From assembly GCF_014268445.2 (NCBI RefSeq), contig NZ_CP077089.1:2969501-3033500 (forward strand): a DNA stretch of 64,000 nucleotides. Reading direction: 5' to 3'. The notes under the pieces are model-generated. The model ran no database searches, had not been told where the DNA came from, and was given only the letters and a program-made list of their open reading frames with translations. Source of the DNA: Pseudomonas tensinigenes. Its GTDB lineage: Bacteria > Pseudomonadota > Gammaproteobacteria > Pseudomonadales > Pseudomonadaceae. This document shows positions 26,619 through 34,754 of this stretch, piece by piece. The stretch's first letter is position 1; the number at the start of each line of letters is the position of its first letter. Both the position numbers and the translations under genes were made by a program.

Positions 26619-26706
26619 GTGGGAGCGAGCCTGCTCGCGAATGCGGTATGTCATTCAAAAATGGGCTGACTGACCTGACGCCTTCGCGAGCAGGCTCGCT
26701 CCCACA
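26619..26706. repeat. REP inverted pair
   Basis: GTGGGAGCGAGCCTGCTCGC and its reverse complement, outward orientation, in the 313-nt divergent gap between the MocR-type regulator and the AhpD-like gene. Nothing else could be supported in this gap apart from the expected divergent promoters. Confidence 0.9.
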
Positions 26707-26825
26707 GGGGATCTGCGCGGGGGGCAGATGGGAGTGGTGTAGCGGTTTTCCGTGCAATTGGGGCTGTAACGCATGGCTGTCGGCGTTTACGGTGAACTCA
26801 TCATTCCGTCCACCGAGAACCGCCC

Positions 26826-27266
26826 ATGTCCCCGCGCCTGGATTACTACAACGCTTCGCCCAAGGCGATGAAAGCGATGATTGCCATGGAGGCGCTGACC
26901 GCCAACCTCAGTATCGAGCAGCCGCTGCTGCAACTGATCAGGATCCGTGCCTCGCAGCTCAACGGCTGTGCGTTCTGCACCGACATGCATTCGGTGGACG
27001 CGCGGCGGGCCGGGGAGAGTGATCGGCGCCTGTATGCGATCGCGGTGTGGCGCGACAGCAACTTCTTCAACCCGCGTGAGCGTGCGGCGCTGGCCTGGGC
27101 TGAGGCGGTGACGTTGTTGGCGGAGAGTCGCGTGCCTGATGAGGTGTATCAGCAGGCGCGCGAGCAATTCAGCGAAGGCGAAATGGTCGACCTGACCATG
27201 GCCGTCACGACCATCAACAGCTGGAACCGCCTCGCGGTGAGCTTCCGCCAAACCCCAAGCGATTGA
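26826..27266 (+). CDS. AhpD/carboxymuconolactone decarboxylase-family protein
   Basis: 146 residues. The core AhpD motif CAFCTDMHS gives the redox pair Cys48/Cys51 and His55, preceded by LLQLIRIRASQLNG. ERAALAWAEAVT is the second family motif. Proteins of this group act as alkylhydroperoxidase-like antioxidants with a CxxC active site. It is divergent from the MocR-type regulator at 25079-26512, which probably controls it (inference). Confidence 0.9.
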   Translation: MSPRLDYYNASPKAMKAMIAMEALTANLSIEQPLLQLIRIRASQLNGCAFCTDMHSVDARRAGESDRRLYAIAVWRDSNFFNPRERAALAWAEAVTLLAESRVPDEVYQQAREQFSEGEMVDLTMAVTTINSWNRLAVSFRQTPSD

Positions 27267-27283
27267 GCCCGCCCTGATCGTTT

Positions 27284-27527
27284 GATCGTTCCCACGCTCC
27301 GCGTGGGAACGCCTCAACGGACGCTCTGCGTTCGGCTCCGGATGGGACGCAGAGCGTCCCGGGCTGCATTCCCACGCGGAGCGTAGGAACGATCGGTAAG
27401 CGACTGAACACCACAGGATCGTTCCCACGCTCTGCGTGGGAATGCCTCAACGGACGCTCCGCGTTCGGCTCTGGATGGGACGCGGAGCGTCCCAGGCTGC
27501 ATTCCCACGCGGAGCGTGGGAACGATC
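27284..27527. repeat. Two copies of a 111-bp palindromic intergenic repeat
   Basis: Copies at 27284-27394 and 27417-27527. Each starts with GATCGTTCCCACGC and ends with the reverse complement (GGAACGATC). Each has small hairpins at both ends (TTCCCACGC...GCGTGGGAA) and an internal long stem. The internal stem is GGACGCTCTGCGT/ACGCAGAGCGTCC in copy 1 and GGACGCTCCGCGT/ACGCGGAGCGTCC in copy 2, a compensated difference. This is a known kind of dispersed repeat in fluorescent pseudomonads, distinct from the REP core. Confidence 0.85.
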
Positions 27528-27537
27528 AAGATCAAAA

Positions 27538-27852
27538 TCATTGCGGTGGGCGTTGCGGTTTCACCGAGGTGCCAAAGGTATTGCCCATCCGCGTACTGGT
27601 CGCGGCCGGGGTCGCCAGGCCAACCTGATTCGGCGGCCGCTTATTCACCGGCACATTCAGCGCCTCCTGATTCTTCTCCGCCGCCGCAGCGCCTTCAGGG
27701 TTGTTGCCCATCTGCTGGCTCAAACAGTCGTAATTCGGCGCCTTGTAACCACCGACCGTCACCTCGACACAGCCCAACGGTTCCTCGGCATAAGCGCTCG
27801 CCAGCGCCATCAACAACAGCCCGCCAAGGCTGATTCGCCACAGTGTGTTCAT
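27538..27852 (-). CDS. Small secreted protein of unknown function
   Basis: 104 residues with a signal peptide (MNTLWRISLGGLLLMALASAYA), then EEPLGCVEVTVGGYKAPNYDC with two Cys that could form a disulfide. A Pro/Asn-rich, low-complexity C-terminus follows. Such small periplasmic proteins are common in Pseudomonas next to unrelated genes; no family recognised. It ends 11 nt from the 111-bp repeat pair and is divergent from vreA. Confidence 0.72.
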   Translation of the reverse strand: MNTLWRISLGGLLLMALASAYAEEPLGCVEVTVGGYKAPNYDCLSQQMGNNPEGAAAAEKNQEALNVPVNKRPPNQVGLATPAATSTRMGNTFGTSVKPQRPPQ

Positions 27853-27975
27853 GCTCGCCTCCTGGCCGGCCCGGAGGGGCCGCGCTTTGGCTTGAGTCTA
27901 GTGCAAGCCGTGCGCAATTCCCGTGATGGTTTTTTTGCACCGCCCGTCACACCAGATTCATAAACAGCCCTCAGG

Positions 27976-28725
27976 ATGACGATTTCCAAGGATTCGTCAG
28001 CCGTGCAGCGAGGCAATTCCACGGACGGTTTTCAGCGTTCAACGAGGCTTGTGCGCCGGATGTGTCTGGGGTGGCTGCTTGGCTGTGCGGCGGGCCACGC
28101 CATGGCCGACGCGGTGCCGGCGGACCTGCGCATGACGCTGCACATTCCGGCACAGGATCTGGCCCGCGCGCTGGATCAGTACAGCCACGCCACCGGCGTC
28201 GCGGTGCTGGTCGACAGCCAGTTGAGTCGCGGTCGTCGCTCGCTGGCGGTGGACGGTGAATACACCGCCGCCGATGCCCTGCGTCGATTGCTCGGCGGCA
28301 GTGGTTTGATGGCGCGGTATGCCCGCGACGACGCGTTTACGTTGCAAGTGGCGCAGGTCGAAGACGTGCCGGCGCCGCCGCAAAAACAGACGCCGGAAAG
28401 CGTCGCCGTCAACCGCAGTTACGCGACAGCGGTGCAAGCAGCGATCGAACGCAACCTGTGCCGCTCGCCGCTTACCCGACCGGGAAGTTATCGCGCGGTG
28501 TTGCAGGTCTGGGTCGGCCGCGACGGCGTGGTGCAGCACAACCGGTTGGTCACCTTGACCGGTGATGTACGGCGCGACAACGCGCTGGTGGAGAGCTTTC
28601 GCAATCTCAAAATCGACCGACCGACGCCCAGCGCCTTGCGTCAGCCGGTCACGTTGCTGTTGTTACCGGAGTCGTCAGGAAAACGCATGGAATGCACCAA
28701 ATGGGAAGGAGTTTCCGGGGGATGA
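27976..28725 (+). CDS. vreA: VreA-like cell-surface-signalling component (STN domain plus TonB-like C-terminus)
   Basis: 249 residues. A hydrophobic signal region (about 28-45, MCLGWLLGCAAGHAMA) is followed by an STN domain at about 50-120: LRMTLHIPAQDLARALDQYSH, VAVLVDSQL, TAADALRRLLGGSGL. A TonB-C-like domain at about 145-235 contains SYRAVLQVWVGRDGVV. There is no beta-barrel. This architecture plus the following ECF sigma and FecR-like genes and the hxc cluster matches VreA of the PUMA3 (VreAIR) system of P. aeruginosa, which controls phosphate-starvation and virulence genes. Its TGA overlaps the sigma factor ATG (ATGA). Start is uncertain: ATG 27976 has only a weak ribosome site, and GTG 28003 is an alternative. 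Confidence 0.83.
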   Translation: MTISKDSSAVQRGNSTDGFQRSTRLVRRMCLGWLLGCAAGHAMADAVPADLRMTLHIPAQDLARALDQYSHATGVAVLVDSQLSRGRRSLAVDGEYTAADALRRLLGGSGLMARYARDDAFTLQVAQVEDVPAPPQKQTPESVAVNRSYATAVQAAIERNLCRSPLTRPGSYRAVLQVWVGRDGVVQHNRLVTLTGDVRRDNALVESFRNLKIDRPTPSALRQPVTLLLLPESSGKRMECTKWEGVSGG

Positions 28726-29273
28726 AAGACACCGGACAAGGTTCGATGGTCCAACTGTTCCTGACGTCCTACGAGGACTTTCGGGTGCGCCTGCGCAGGC
28801 GTCTCGGTTCGGAAGATCTGGCCAACGACGTGCTGCACGAAACCTACCTGCGGGTCGATCGCATGGAGACGCCGCCGAACGTCCTGCGGCCCAATGCCTA
28901 CCTCTATCGCATGGCCCTGAACATCGCCGCCGACCGCCGTCAGGCCGACGCGCGCCTGCTCACCGGCGAGGAGGTCGAAGAGCTGCTGCAAATCGGCGAC
29001 GAAGCACTCGATCCCGCGCGAGTGGTCGGCGGGCAAAAGGAGATCCAGTCACTGCTCAGTGCGTTGTACGAGCTGCCCGCACGGCGCCGGAAGATCTTCA
29101 TCGCGGCGCGTCTGGAAGAGGCGCCGCACCTGGAAATTTCCCAGCGCTTCGGCATTTCCACGCGCATGGTCGAGAAGGAAATCAAAGCCGCATTGGGCTT
29201 TTGCGCCGCAAAACTGGAAAGAAAAGTGTTTCAGCGGTTCGGTCGCGGGGCCGGAAAACCGTCTTCTGAATAG
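28722..29273 (+). CDS. vreI: ECF sigma factor VreI
   Basis: 183 residues. Region 2 lies at about 10-80 (YEDFRVRLRRRLGSEDLANDVLHETYLRV, PNAYLYRMALNIAADRRQ). Region 4 lies at about 110-165, with LPARRRKIFIAARLEEAPH and the helix-turn-helix EISQRFGISTRMVEKEIKAAL. This is the FecI-like class used in iron and cell-surface signalling. ATG 28722 overlaps the vreA stop and has AAGGAG 10 nt upstream. In P. aeruginosa VreI directs transcription of the hxc and pdt genes, consistent with the genes that follow here. Confidence 0.9.
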   Translation: MKDTGQGSMVQLFLTSYEDFRVRLRRRLGSEDLANDVLHETYLRVDRMETPPNVLRPNAYLYRMALNIAADRRQADARLLTGEEVEELLQIGDEALDPARVVGGQKEIQSLLSALYELPARRRKIFIAARLEEAPHLEISQRFGISTRMVEKEIKAALGFCAAKLERKVFQRFGRGAGKPSSE

Positions 29274-29304
29274 TGCCCGATCAATTCGTTGAGAATCTGC
29301 GCGT

Positions 29305-30243
29305 TTGAACATCTTTCGACTGACACCTGCCGAGCCATCGGCGGCCGACCATCTGCACAGCGAAGCCCGCGACTGGCTGGTCCTGCTGACCTCCGGCCGC
29401 GCCACCGTGGCCGACGCCCGAGCCCTGCGCGAATGGTGCGCGCAGAGTGCCGAGCATGCCCGCGCGTTCGAAGAGGCCAAGCGGTTGTGGCAGCAACTGC
29501 AACCGGCCATGGAGCAGATGCAGGCGCCACGCGGGTTTGGTCGACGTGCTTTTCTCGGTGGGGCGATTGCTGCGTCGGCGGCGTTTTTGCTGGTGCGCGG
29601 GACGATTCCCGGTGGCTTTGAAGGGTTGGGCGCGGACTACATCACTGAAGTTGGCCAGCAGCGTCGCTTTGAACCGGCGCAGGGTGTGAGCCTGGAGCTG
29701 AATACTCAGACGCGGATCAATCAGCGTGCCGTGTCTGAGGGGGTGCAGGGTTTTGAGCTGGTCAGTGGTGAAGTTGAGGTGCAGACGGCGCGGTTGCCGT
29801 TGGCGGTGCAGGCTGGGGGAGGGTGGTTGCGTGCCAGTCAGGGGCGTTTCAACTTGCGTAATACTGATCAGCAAGTCTGTGTGACTTGCCTCGATGGCGC
29901 GGTTGAAGTGGATGTTGAAGGTCGTAGTCTGCGTCTTGAACCGGGCCAGCAAGTGACCTACGACGCGCGGCAAGTCGGCAGCGTACAAAGCGTCGACACA
30001 GCCGCAGTGATGAACTGGCGCCAACAAGTGCTGGTCTTCAACGGCGCGACCCTCAGCCAGATGATCGACGAAATCAACCGCTACCGCCCCGGCATGTTGC
30101 TGCTGCTCAACCGCGAACTCGGCCAACGCCGCGTCCAGGCGCGCTTTAGCCTTGACCAACTTGCTGGTGTTGCGCTGCTAATCCGCGATGCCTACGGCGT
30201 CAAATGCACCGAACTACCCGGCGGCGTAGTCGTCCTCAGCTAA
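29305..30243 (+). CDS. vreR: FecR-like anti-sigma factor VreR
   Basis: 312 residues. A cytosolic N-terminal DUF4880-like anti-sigma domain (about 15-70, LHSEARDWLVLLTSGRATVAD, WCAQSAEHARAFEEAKRLW) is followed by a membrane segment at about 85-100 led by an RR motif (GRRAFLGGAIAASAAFLLV). Similar RR motifs direct some FecR-type proteins to the Tat pathway. The periplasmic FecR domain (about 115-220, GQQRRFEPAQGVSLELNTQT) and an STN-like C-terminal region (LSQMIDEINRYRPGMLLLLN) follow. The frame has a TGA only five codons before the first start, a TTG at 29305 with a weak ribosome site, so translation is probably low. It is 31 nt after vreI. Confidence 0.87.
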   Translation: MNIFRLTPAEPSAADHLHSEARDWLVLLTSGRATVADARALREWCAQSAEHARAFEEAKRLWQQLQPAMEQMQAPRGFGRRAFLGGAIAASAAFLLVRGTIPGGFEGLGADYITEVGQQRRFEPAQGVSLELNTQTRINQRAVSEGVQGFELVSGEVEVQTARLPLAVQAGGGWLRASQGRFNLRNTDQQVCVTCLDGAVEVDVEGRSLRLEPGQQVTYDARQVGSVQSVDTAAVMNWRQQVLVFNGATLSQMIDEINRYRPGMLLLLNRELGQRRVQARFSLDQLAGVALLIRDAYGVKCTELPGGVVVLS

Positions 30244-30270
30244 CCCACCCCCGCCAACACCACCACCCCC

Positions 30271-30294
30271 GTGGGAGCGAGCTTGCTCGCGAAG
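30271..30294. repeat. Single REP element
   Basis: One copy of the local REP core (GTGGGAGCGAGCTTGCTCGC) 28 nt after vreR. The rest of 30295-30485 shows no gene; a GC hairpin near 30325-30350 could terminate the vre operon. Confidence 0.85.
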
Positions 30295-30485
30295 GCTTCC
30301 TTACAGTTATACCGATATCAGTGGGCCCGCCCTATTCTCGGGCAGGCGAACAGGCCTAATACGGCTTCTGGGTTGTGCAGCAGCAGGTAACATAGAGGCG
30401 TGTCAAAGTGCTAGCATCGCGACATTTGGGCCATTGATTCTTTCGAAGATCCGGTGGCCTCCTAGGTGAACGAAGGGAGAGATTG

Positions 30486-31547
30486 GTGCAGGTAATTACA
30501 GGGAACGCTCGGCTTCGTAGAGGCATTCGATCTTTTCAAAAGGTTCTGATCGATCAGGCAGAGCCACGCGGGGAAGAAGTGTGGGCATTTCCGAGTGGAG
30601 ATAGAGCACCCTGCCTTACCTATGCATTGGAAACCGATCTTGGGGAAATGCTGTTCGCTATTCCTCCGCCTTGGGATGGGAGACAAGCACACCTGTTCAA
30701 GCTGGGTTTTGAGGGCGGGACACTCTCTCCCGACGCTGAGATCAACATTCCTGACGGCCTCAACCGCAAGGTTTCAGGGGTTTTGATAGCTGGTCCTGAC
30801 GGCGAAACTCTAATCGGTCATCGCGGTACCTTTACGGCATTTCGTGGCCGGGTGCCCCGCAGAGATGCGTTCGAGCACTTTCAGGATTGGTTGATAGAGG
30901 TAGCAGACGACGGTCGGAACGCAGACGTAATCGCTGTGTCCTCAACAAACTCCCCGAGTATCGCGAATGACATTGCCGAGTTCCTATTCAAGGTGAAGCG
31001 GCTCAAGGAGCAAAGAAAGGCGGAGCTTGGAGATGATGCCGAGAACTCAGATCCGGCCCCCGACGACGAAGACGAATCGGGCGCTAAGTGGCGGGAGCAG
31101 GAAGAATTTGAGGGCAGCAAGTCTTATGTACCTGGGCAGGACAAATGCGAATACCAGTATCTACACGGCCCGCTCTGTAATGCCCTCCATCGCAAGCTGG
31201 ATGAACTCGTTAAGGGAAATTCCGAGCTCAAGGTTGGCAAGCACCGTGTCGATTTGGCGCTAGTCAGCAGAGCCACAGAAAAGGCCAAGGTGATTTTTGA
31301 GGTCAAAACCAGCAGCGCCATGTCAGCACAGCTCTACGCTGGATTTGGCCAGCTTGCCTACTACCGGCATCGTTTCGGAGATGTTGATACCAAGCTCATC
31401 CTGGTGCTGCCTGCGAGCACAGCATCCGATTTTGCAGCAGCGGATTTCTTCAAACAGGCCAACATTCAGGTTTTGTTTGGTGAGGGCGGTCTTTTTGAGA
31501 ACTCAGATGGTGAAAGCTTGGAAGAAGTGCTGAGCGGCATCCTGTAA
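30486..31547 (+). CDS. Putative PD-(D/E)xK nuclease-like protein
   Basis: 353 residues. The first 150 residues form an unrecognised domain (LETDLGEMLFAIPPPWDGR, HRGTFTAFRGRVPRRDAF). An acidic linker (DDAENSDPAPDDEDESG) sits at about 180. The C-terminal half has the restriction-endonuclease-like pattern VDLALV followed by VIFEVKTSS, i.e. the D...ExK catalytic signature, then QLYAGFGQLAYYRHRFG. Such proteins occur as single defence genes. It is inserted between vreR and hxcW, and no methylase or helicase partner lies beside it. GTG 30486 has GGAG 6 nt upstream; TTG 30483 is adjacent. Nuclease activity is inferred from motifs only. Confidence 0.65.
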   Translation: MQVITGNARLRRGIRSFQKVLIDQAEPRGEEVWAFPSGDRAPCLTYALETDLGEMLFAIPPPWDGRQAHLFKLGFEGGTLSPDAEINIPDGLNRKVSGVLIAGPDGETLIGHRGTFTAFRGRVPRRDAFEHFQDWLIEVADDGRNADVIAVSSTNSPSIANDIAEFLFKVKRLKEQRKAELGDDAENSDPAPDDEDESGAKWREQEEFEGSKSYVPGQDKCEYQYLHGPLCNALHRKLDELVKGNSELKVGKHRVDLALVSRATEKAKVIFEVKTSSAMSAQLYAGFGQLAYYRHRFGDVDTKLILVLPASTASDFAAADFFKQANIQVLFGEGGLFENSDGESLEEVLSGIL

Positions 31548-31678
31548 TCCCCTACGACGCCGATCAGTCCATGAAGGCCAGCGCGGTCTGCATCGGCCCG
31601 TCAACGTAATGACATTTCCAAGACGAAGGGCGTGAGGAATCCAAGACCGCTCCCTTGGACTTGTGCTGTGATGCTGGT

Positions 31679-32287
31679 TTATTGCAGTGGACCAATCACT
31701 TGACGGTATTTCTCAGGCCCTTGGGGTGTTTGGCGGGTCAGGTATATCTCCAACCCCAGCGGATCCTCCCGCCGATTCCCGGTCAACTGCCGCCACCCCT
31801 TATCCACCTCCCAAACCCGCACCTGCACATCACTCACATCCTGCAAAACAGCAACCCCACTCCCAGGCGCCGGCAACGGATACCGACTCCGCGCCTCAGC
31901 CACCGCCCGATACAACGTGTCGCCCTTGACCCACCACCGCACCCGCTGCAACGCCCCCGGCTGATCCGCCGCCGTGCGAATAATGTCCAGCCGAAACCCC
32001 TTACTGTCGCTACTGCGCACAGTCAAAGCGGGCGGGGCGGTCGGCGGCTCATCATCCACGCCAACCTTCTTCGGCTCGGTCAACTCAACCCCCGCGCGCA
32101 TCTCCACATCCCGCTGCAACTGATTCAGCGCCCGCAACAAACCGTCACTCTGCTCACTGCTGGCCTGCAAATGACTGTCCGCCCGCGTCACACTGTCCAG
32201 CCCCCGCCAGGCAATCAAACTCACCACCGCCATCAACAAAATCGCGACCATCACCTCAATCAACGTAAACCCTTGCTGGCGCTTCAT
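31679..32287 (-). CDS. hxcW: Type II secretion minor pseudopilin GspJ (HxcW)
   Basis: 202 residues with the prepilin cleavage site after Gly6 (MKRQQG/FTLIEV, Glu at +5) and the following hydrophobic helix MVAILLMAVVSLIAW. The remainder is the GspJ-type globular domain (LLRALNQLQRDVEMRAG, RVRWWVKGDTLYRAV). GspJ joins GspI and GspK at the pseudopilus tip. ATG overlaps the hxcU stop (ATGA), so the two minor pseudopilins form one minus-strand operon. Order vreR-hxcW-hxcU-hxcP agrees with P. aeruginosa apart from the inserted gene upstream. Confidence 0.9.
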   Translation of the reverse strand: MKRQQGFTLIEVMVAILLMAVVSLIAWRGLDSVTRADSHLQASSEQSDGLLRALNQLQRDVEMRAGVELTEPKKVGVDDEPPTAPPALTVRSSDSKGFRLDIIRTAADQPGALQRVRWWVKGDTLYRAVAEARSRYPLPAPGSGVAVLQDVSDVQVRVWEVDKGWRQLTGNRREDPLGLEIYLTRQTPQGPEKYRQVIGPLQ

Positions 32288-32730
32288 TGCAGGCTGATCC
32301 GGCCCGCGCCATCACGCAGCACACTCAAGCGATTCAACCCATCCGACAACGTCAATTGCAGCGGCGGATTAATCCACTCAGCGTTCAGCACGACTTTCTG
32401 TTTCGGCTCCACCCGCACCTCCATCTTCGGACTCTGCCAGGCACGCGGCCGCAACTGCGGATCCTGCGCGAAATGATCAAACCCCTTGCCACTGTCACTG
32501 CGCCGACTAAACCGAAACCCCTTGGCATCACTCACCCACACAATCGGCCGGCCATCCGCGCGGGCCTCGGCCTGCGCGACCTGCAGCAACTGCGCCACGC
32601 GCTCGGCATCCTTGCGCAGCAACTGCAACGGATCGGGCTTGATACTAAGGCTGATCGCCGCACTGGCGATGCCGATGATCACCAGCACCACCATCAACTC
32701 GATCAGCGTAAAACCCTCTTGCCTGTTCAT
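32284..32730 (-). CDS. hxcU: Type II secretion minor pseudopilin GspH (HxcU)
   Basis: 148 residues. The prepilin peptidase site is MNRQEG/FTLIEL (Glu at +5), the helix is MVVLVIIGIASAAIS, and the GspH-like domain contains LQVAQAEARADGRPIVW. I chose ATG 32730 because it gives a normal 6-residue leader and has GGAG 8 nt upstream; the longer open frame to 32883 is not supported. It is divergent from hxcP with a 120-nt shared promoter region. Confidence 0.9.
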   Translation of the reverse strand: MNRQEGFTLIELMVVLVIIGIASAAISLSIKPDPLQLLRKDAERVAQLLQVAQAEARADGRPIVWVSDAKGFRFSRRSDSGKGFDHFAQDPQLRPRAWQSPKMEVRVEPKQKVVLNAEWINPPLQLTLSDGLNRLSVLRDGAGRISLQ

Positions 32731-32850
32731 CGCGCGCGCGCTCCTTTGCGTCCTGCGCCATCGTGCACGGCCAACATGTAAGGCGTGTGAAATAAAACGG
32801 AGAGAATTGCCGCGTAGGCTGACAGCAGGGATAAAAAGGAGATTCAACCC

Positions 32851-33282
32851 ATGACTTTCACCGCACGCTTTTCCCCACCCCAAATGGTCCAGGCCCTCAC
32901 ACTGCTCGCGGCGCTGGTCGGCGTAGCGACGTGTTCGTCACTGCTGCTGACCTCCGCCGAATCACACACCCCGGCAGCGGCCCCGCAGTTGCTGGCGGCG
33001 CGCAGTGATAGCCCGGCGTTGCAGTGGTTTTCCAATCAAACGGCGCCGGTGGATATCAAGGTGAGCGGGGTGATGGCGGGGAGTCGGGGGGCGGTGGCGA
33101 TACTTAGCCTGAACGATGGGCCGCCGAGGAGTTTTTTGCAGGGGGAGAAGGTTGGGCCTGGGGTGAAGTTGGTGGCGGTTGAGGGGGATGGGGTGGTGAT
33201 TGAGCAGGGTGGGGAGAGGGTAAGGTTGGGGGTGGAGAGGTTGGTGGAGGGGGTGGTGATGCCTAGGTTGGTGAGGCCCTGA
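32851..33282 (+). CDS. hxcP: Type II secretion inner-membrane protein GspC (HxcP)
   Basis: 143 residues: a short cytoplasmic start, a membrane helix at about 12-33 (MVQALTLLAALVGVATCSSL), a linker, and the homology region typical of GspC (IKVSGVMAGSRGAVAILSLN, GEKVGPGVKLVAVEGDGVVI). It has no PDZ or coiled-coil C-terminus, as in short GspC proteins. GspC links the inner-membrane platform with the secretin. AAGGAG lies 9 nt before the ATG. The 3' end is followed by about 12.8 kb of accessory genes rather than by hxcV. Confidence 0.87.
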   Translation: MTFTARFSPPQMVQALTLLAALVGVATCSSLLLTSAESHTPAAAPQLLAARSDSPALQWFSNQTAPVDIKVSGVMAGSRGAVAILSLNDGPPRSFLQGEKVGPGVKLVAVEGDGVVIEQGGERVRLGVERLVEGVVMPRLVRP

Positions 33283-33672
33283 CTGGACAACGTGAAGTAA
33301 GTTTATTCCTCGTTTGTGGTTTGAGTGTGAGGCCTCTGCATTTAGAGCAGTGCAAGGTACGCGTGATCGCATTGTATTCGGCATGCGAAATTTTTCTGGG
33401 CTCCAAAACAGGATGATGGACACGATACTGGCAAAACGGTAGCGTGCACCCGTTTGTGTTCGAAACAATTTTTCGGTCACGTTGCATCAGCATTTGATTC
33501 GTTATGGACTTGGCCGTTTACATTTGTTGAGCGTCAGGAATGGTTTGGGTGATAAAAAATGGGTGTGGTTTTGGTGAAGTGGCGAGTATTTCATGATGGT
33601 CGCTAACGTCACGTGTCGCCGGAATGGATAATTAGTTGGAGAAAGGAATTGAATAGAACGGGAGATAGATAG
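33283..33672. other. Non-coding junction between hxcP and the accessory island
   Basis: 390 nt with no credible gene. Base composition shifts from GC-rich to AT-rich along it, marking the left edge of the inserted DNA. No tRNA, integrase remnant or clear direct repeat was seen. Confidence 0.5.
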
Positions 33673-34041
33673 GTGGAAGCATTCATACTGCCTACACTCT
33701 TAGTATTGCTGAGCGCTGCGCTAAGAAGTTTTATAGTGAGTAAAAGTGGTACAGCTACAATTTTGGGAGAATTGGGGTTGGGTTTGCCTGTTGATCTAAC
33801 TTTTGGTGCGCTTTCAATAGCTATATCTTCGGCTGCAATATTTCAATATTGGCTTGATAATCGGGCTATGCTTATTGTGGGTGTGCTGTTAGTGGCTATT
33901 TTTCAACTTGGAGTGTTGTATCGGCCGTGCAAGGAGTATATCGATGAAGACAAAAATTGGCAGTCGTTCGGTTTGTGGTTTTTGAATGCCTTTGTTACTT
34001 TTTGTGTGTTTTTATTTTTGGTTTTTAAGGTGGTGAAATGA
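33673..34041 (+). CDS. Small integral membrane protein
   Basis: 122 residues, mostly hydrophobic, with about four membrane helices: LPTLLVLLSAALRSFIV, FGALSIAISSAAIFQYW, MLIVGVLLVAIFQLGVLY and FVTFCVFLFLVFKVV. Start GTG 33673 has GGAG 8 nt upstream. Its stop overlaps the start of the next gene (ATGA-type), so the two are co-translated. It is AT-rich relative to flanking Hxc genes, a sign of transfer. No family recognised; I infer a membrane partner of the TIR/NDT-like protein. Confidence 0.7.
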   Translation: MEAFILPTLLVLLSAALRSFIVSKSGTATILGELGLGLPVDLTFGALSIAISSAAIFQYWLDNRAMLIVGVLLVAIFQLGVLYRPCKEYIDEDKNWQSFGLWFLNAFVTFCVFLFLVFKVVK

Positions 34042-34754
34042 TCCGTGACATGAGTTCGTTTGAGTTTATTGTTGCATTTGCCATTTTGTTATTGGCTATG
34101 ACGGCTGCTATGGCTTTAATGTTTTATACAATGAATAAGAGAAGGGAGTCTAAATACAATGAAGAAAAAAATAGGATTGAGTTGGATGCGCTTCGTCACA
34201 ATGTTGAGTCTGAGATTTATAGTTTGAACAAGCGTCTCACTAGAACTTCTTCGAGGTTTGAAGATGCATTTCATTTACAGCTAGATGGGAATGTGGGTGT
34301 GAGCAAAGTTGATAAGCCAACGCTTGCTCTAAATGAATTTCTCAAAAGTGCTGGTTTAAAGCAAGGCGACCTTTTAGAAAAGGACTTTGTTTTTGTTCTC
34401 ACACCTTTTCATAGTGAGTTTAATGGTGTTTATGACGCGATTAAGTCTGTCTGCGAAAAAGCTGATATCAGATGTATTAGAGGTGACGAGCAGAATTTCA
34501 AAGGGGATATATTCTCCCATGTATTGAAAAGCATTGTTCAAGCTAAGGTGGTGATAGCAAATTTGAGTGGTAGAAATCCGAATGTCTTATATGAATTGGG
34601 GGTCGCCCATGCTCTGGATAAAACCACTATATTGGTCTCTCATCTACTAGATGACTTGCCAGTTGATATTAAGTCGAAACGAATCGTGACGTATAAGGAT
34701 GAATCTGACTTAAAAAGCTTATTGCCTGTTGAGTTGTTGAAAGCAATGAAGTGA
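34038..34754 (+). CDS. Membrane-anchored TIR/NDT-fold putative nucleotide hydrolase
   Basis: 238 residues: an N-terminal membrane helix (FIVAFAILLLAMTAAMALMFY), a coiled-coil linker (about 35-75) and a soluble domain at about 115-235. That domain carries VFVLTPFHSEFNGVYDAIK, RGDEQNFKG, VVIANLSGRNPNVLYELG and VAHALDKTTILVS. This (M/T)PF...NPNVxYELGxAHA pattern belongs to the nucleoside-deoxyribosyltransferase/TIR-like superfamily found in phage-defence genes, where the Glu of YELG is the likely catalytic residue. NAD or nucleotide cleavage is inferred. It overlaps the small membrane gene before it. AT-rich codon use. Confidence 0.72.
   Translation: MIRDMSSFEFIVAFAILLLAMTAAMALMFYTMNKRRESKYNEEKNRIELDALRHNVESEIYSLNKRLTRTSSRFEDAFHLQLDGNVGVSKVDKPTLALNEFLKSAGLKQGDLLEKDFVFVLTPFHSEFNGVYDAIKSVCEKADIRCIRGDEQNFKGDIFSHVLKSIVQAKVVIANLSGRNPNVLYELGVAHALDKTTILVSHLLDDLPVDIKSKRIVTYKDESDLKSLLPVELLKAMK

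Noticed and set aside
27948..27966. PHO box upstream of vreA
   Set aside because: Best alignment matches only about 9 of 14 consensus positions, too weak to list as a feature.
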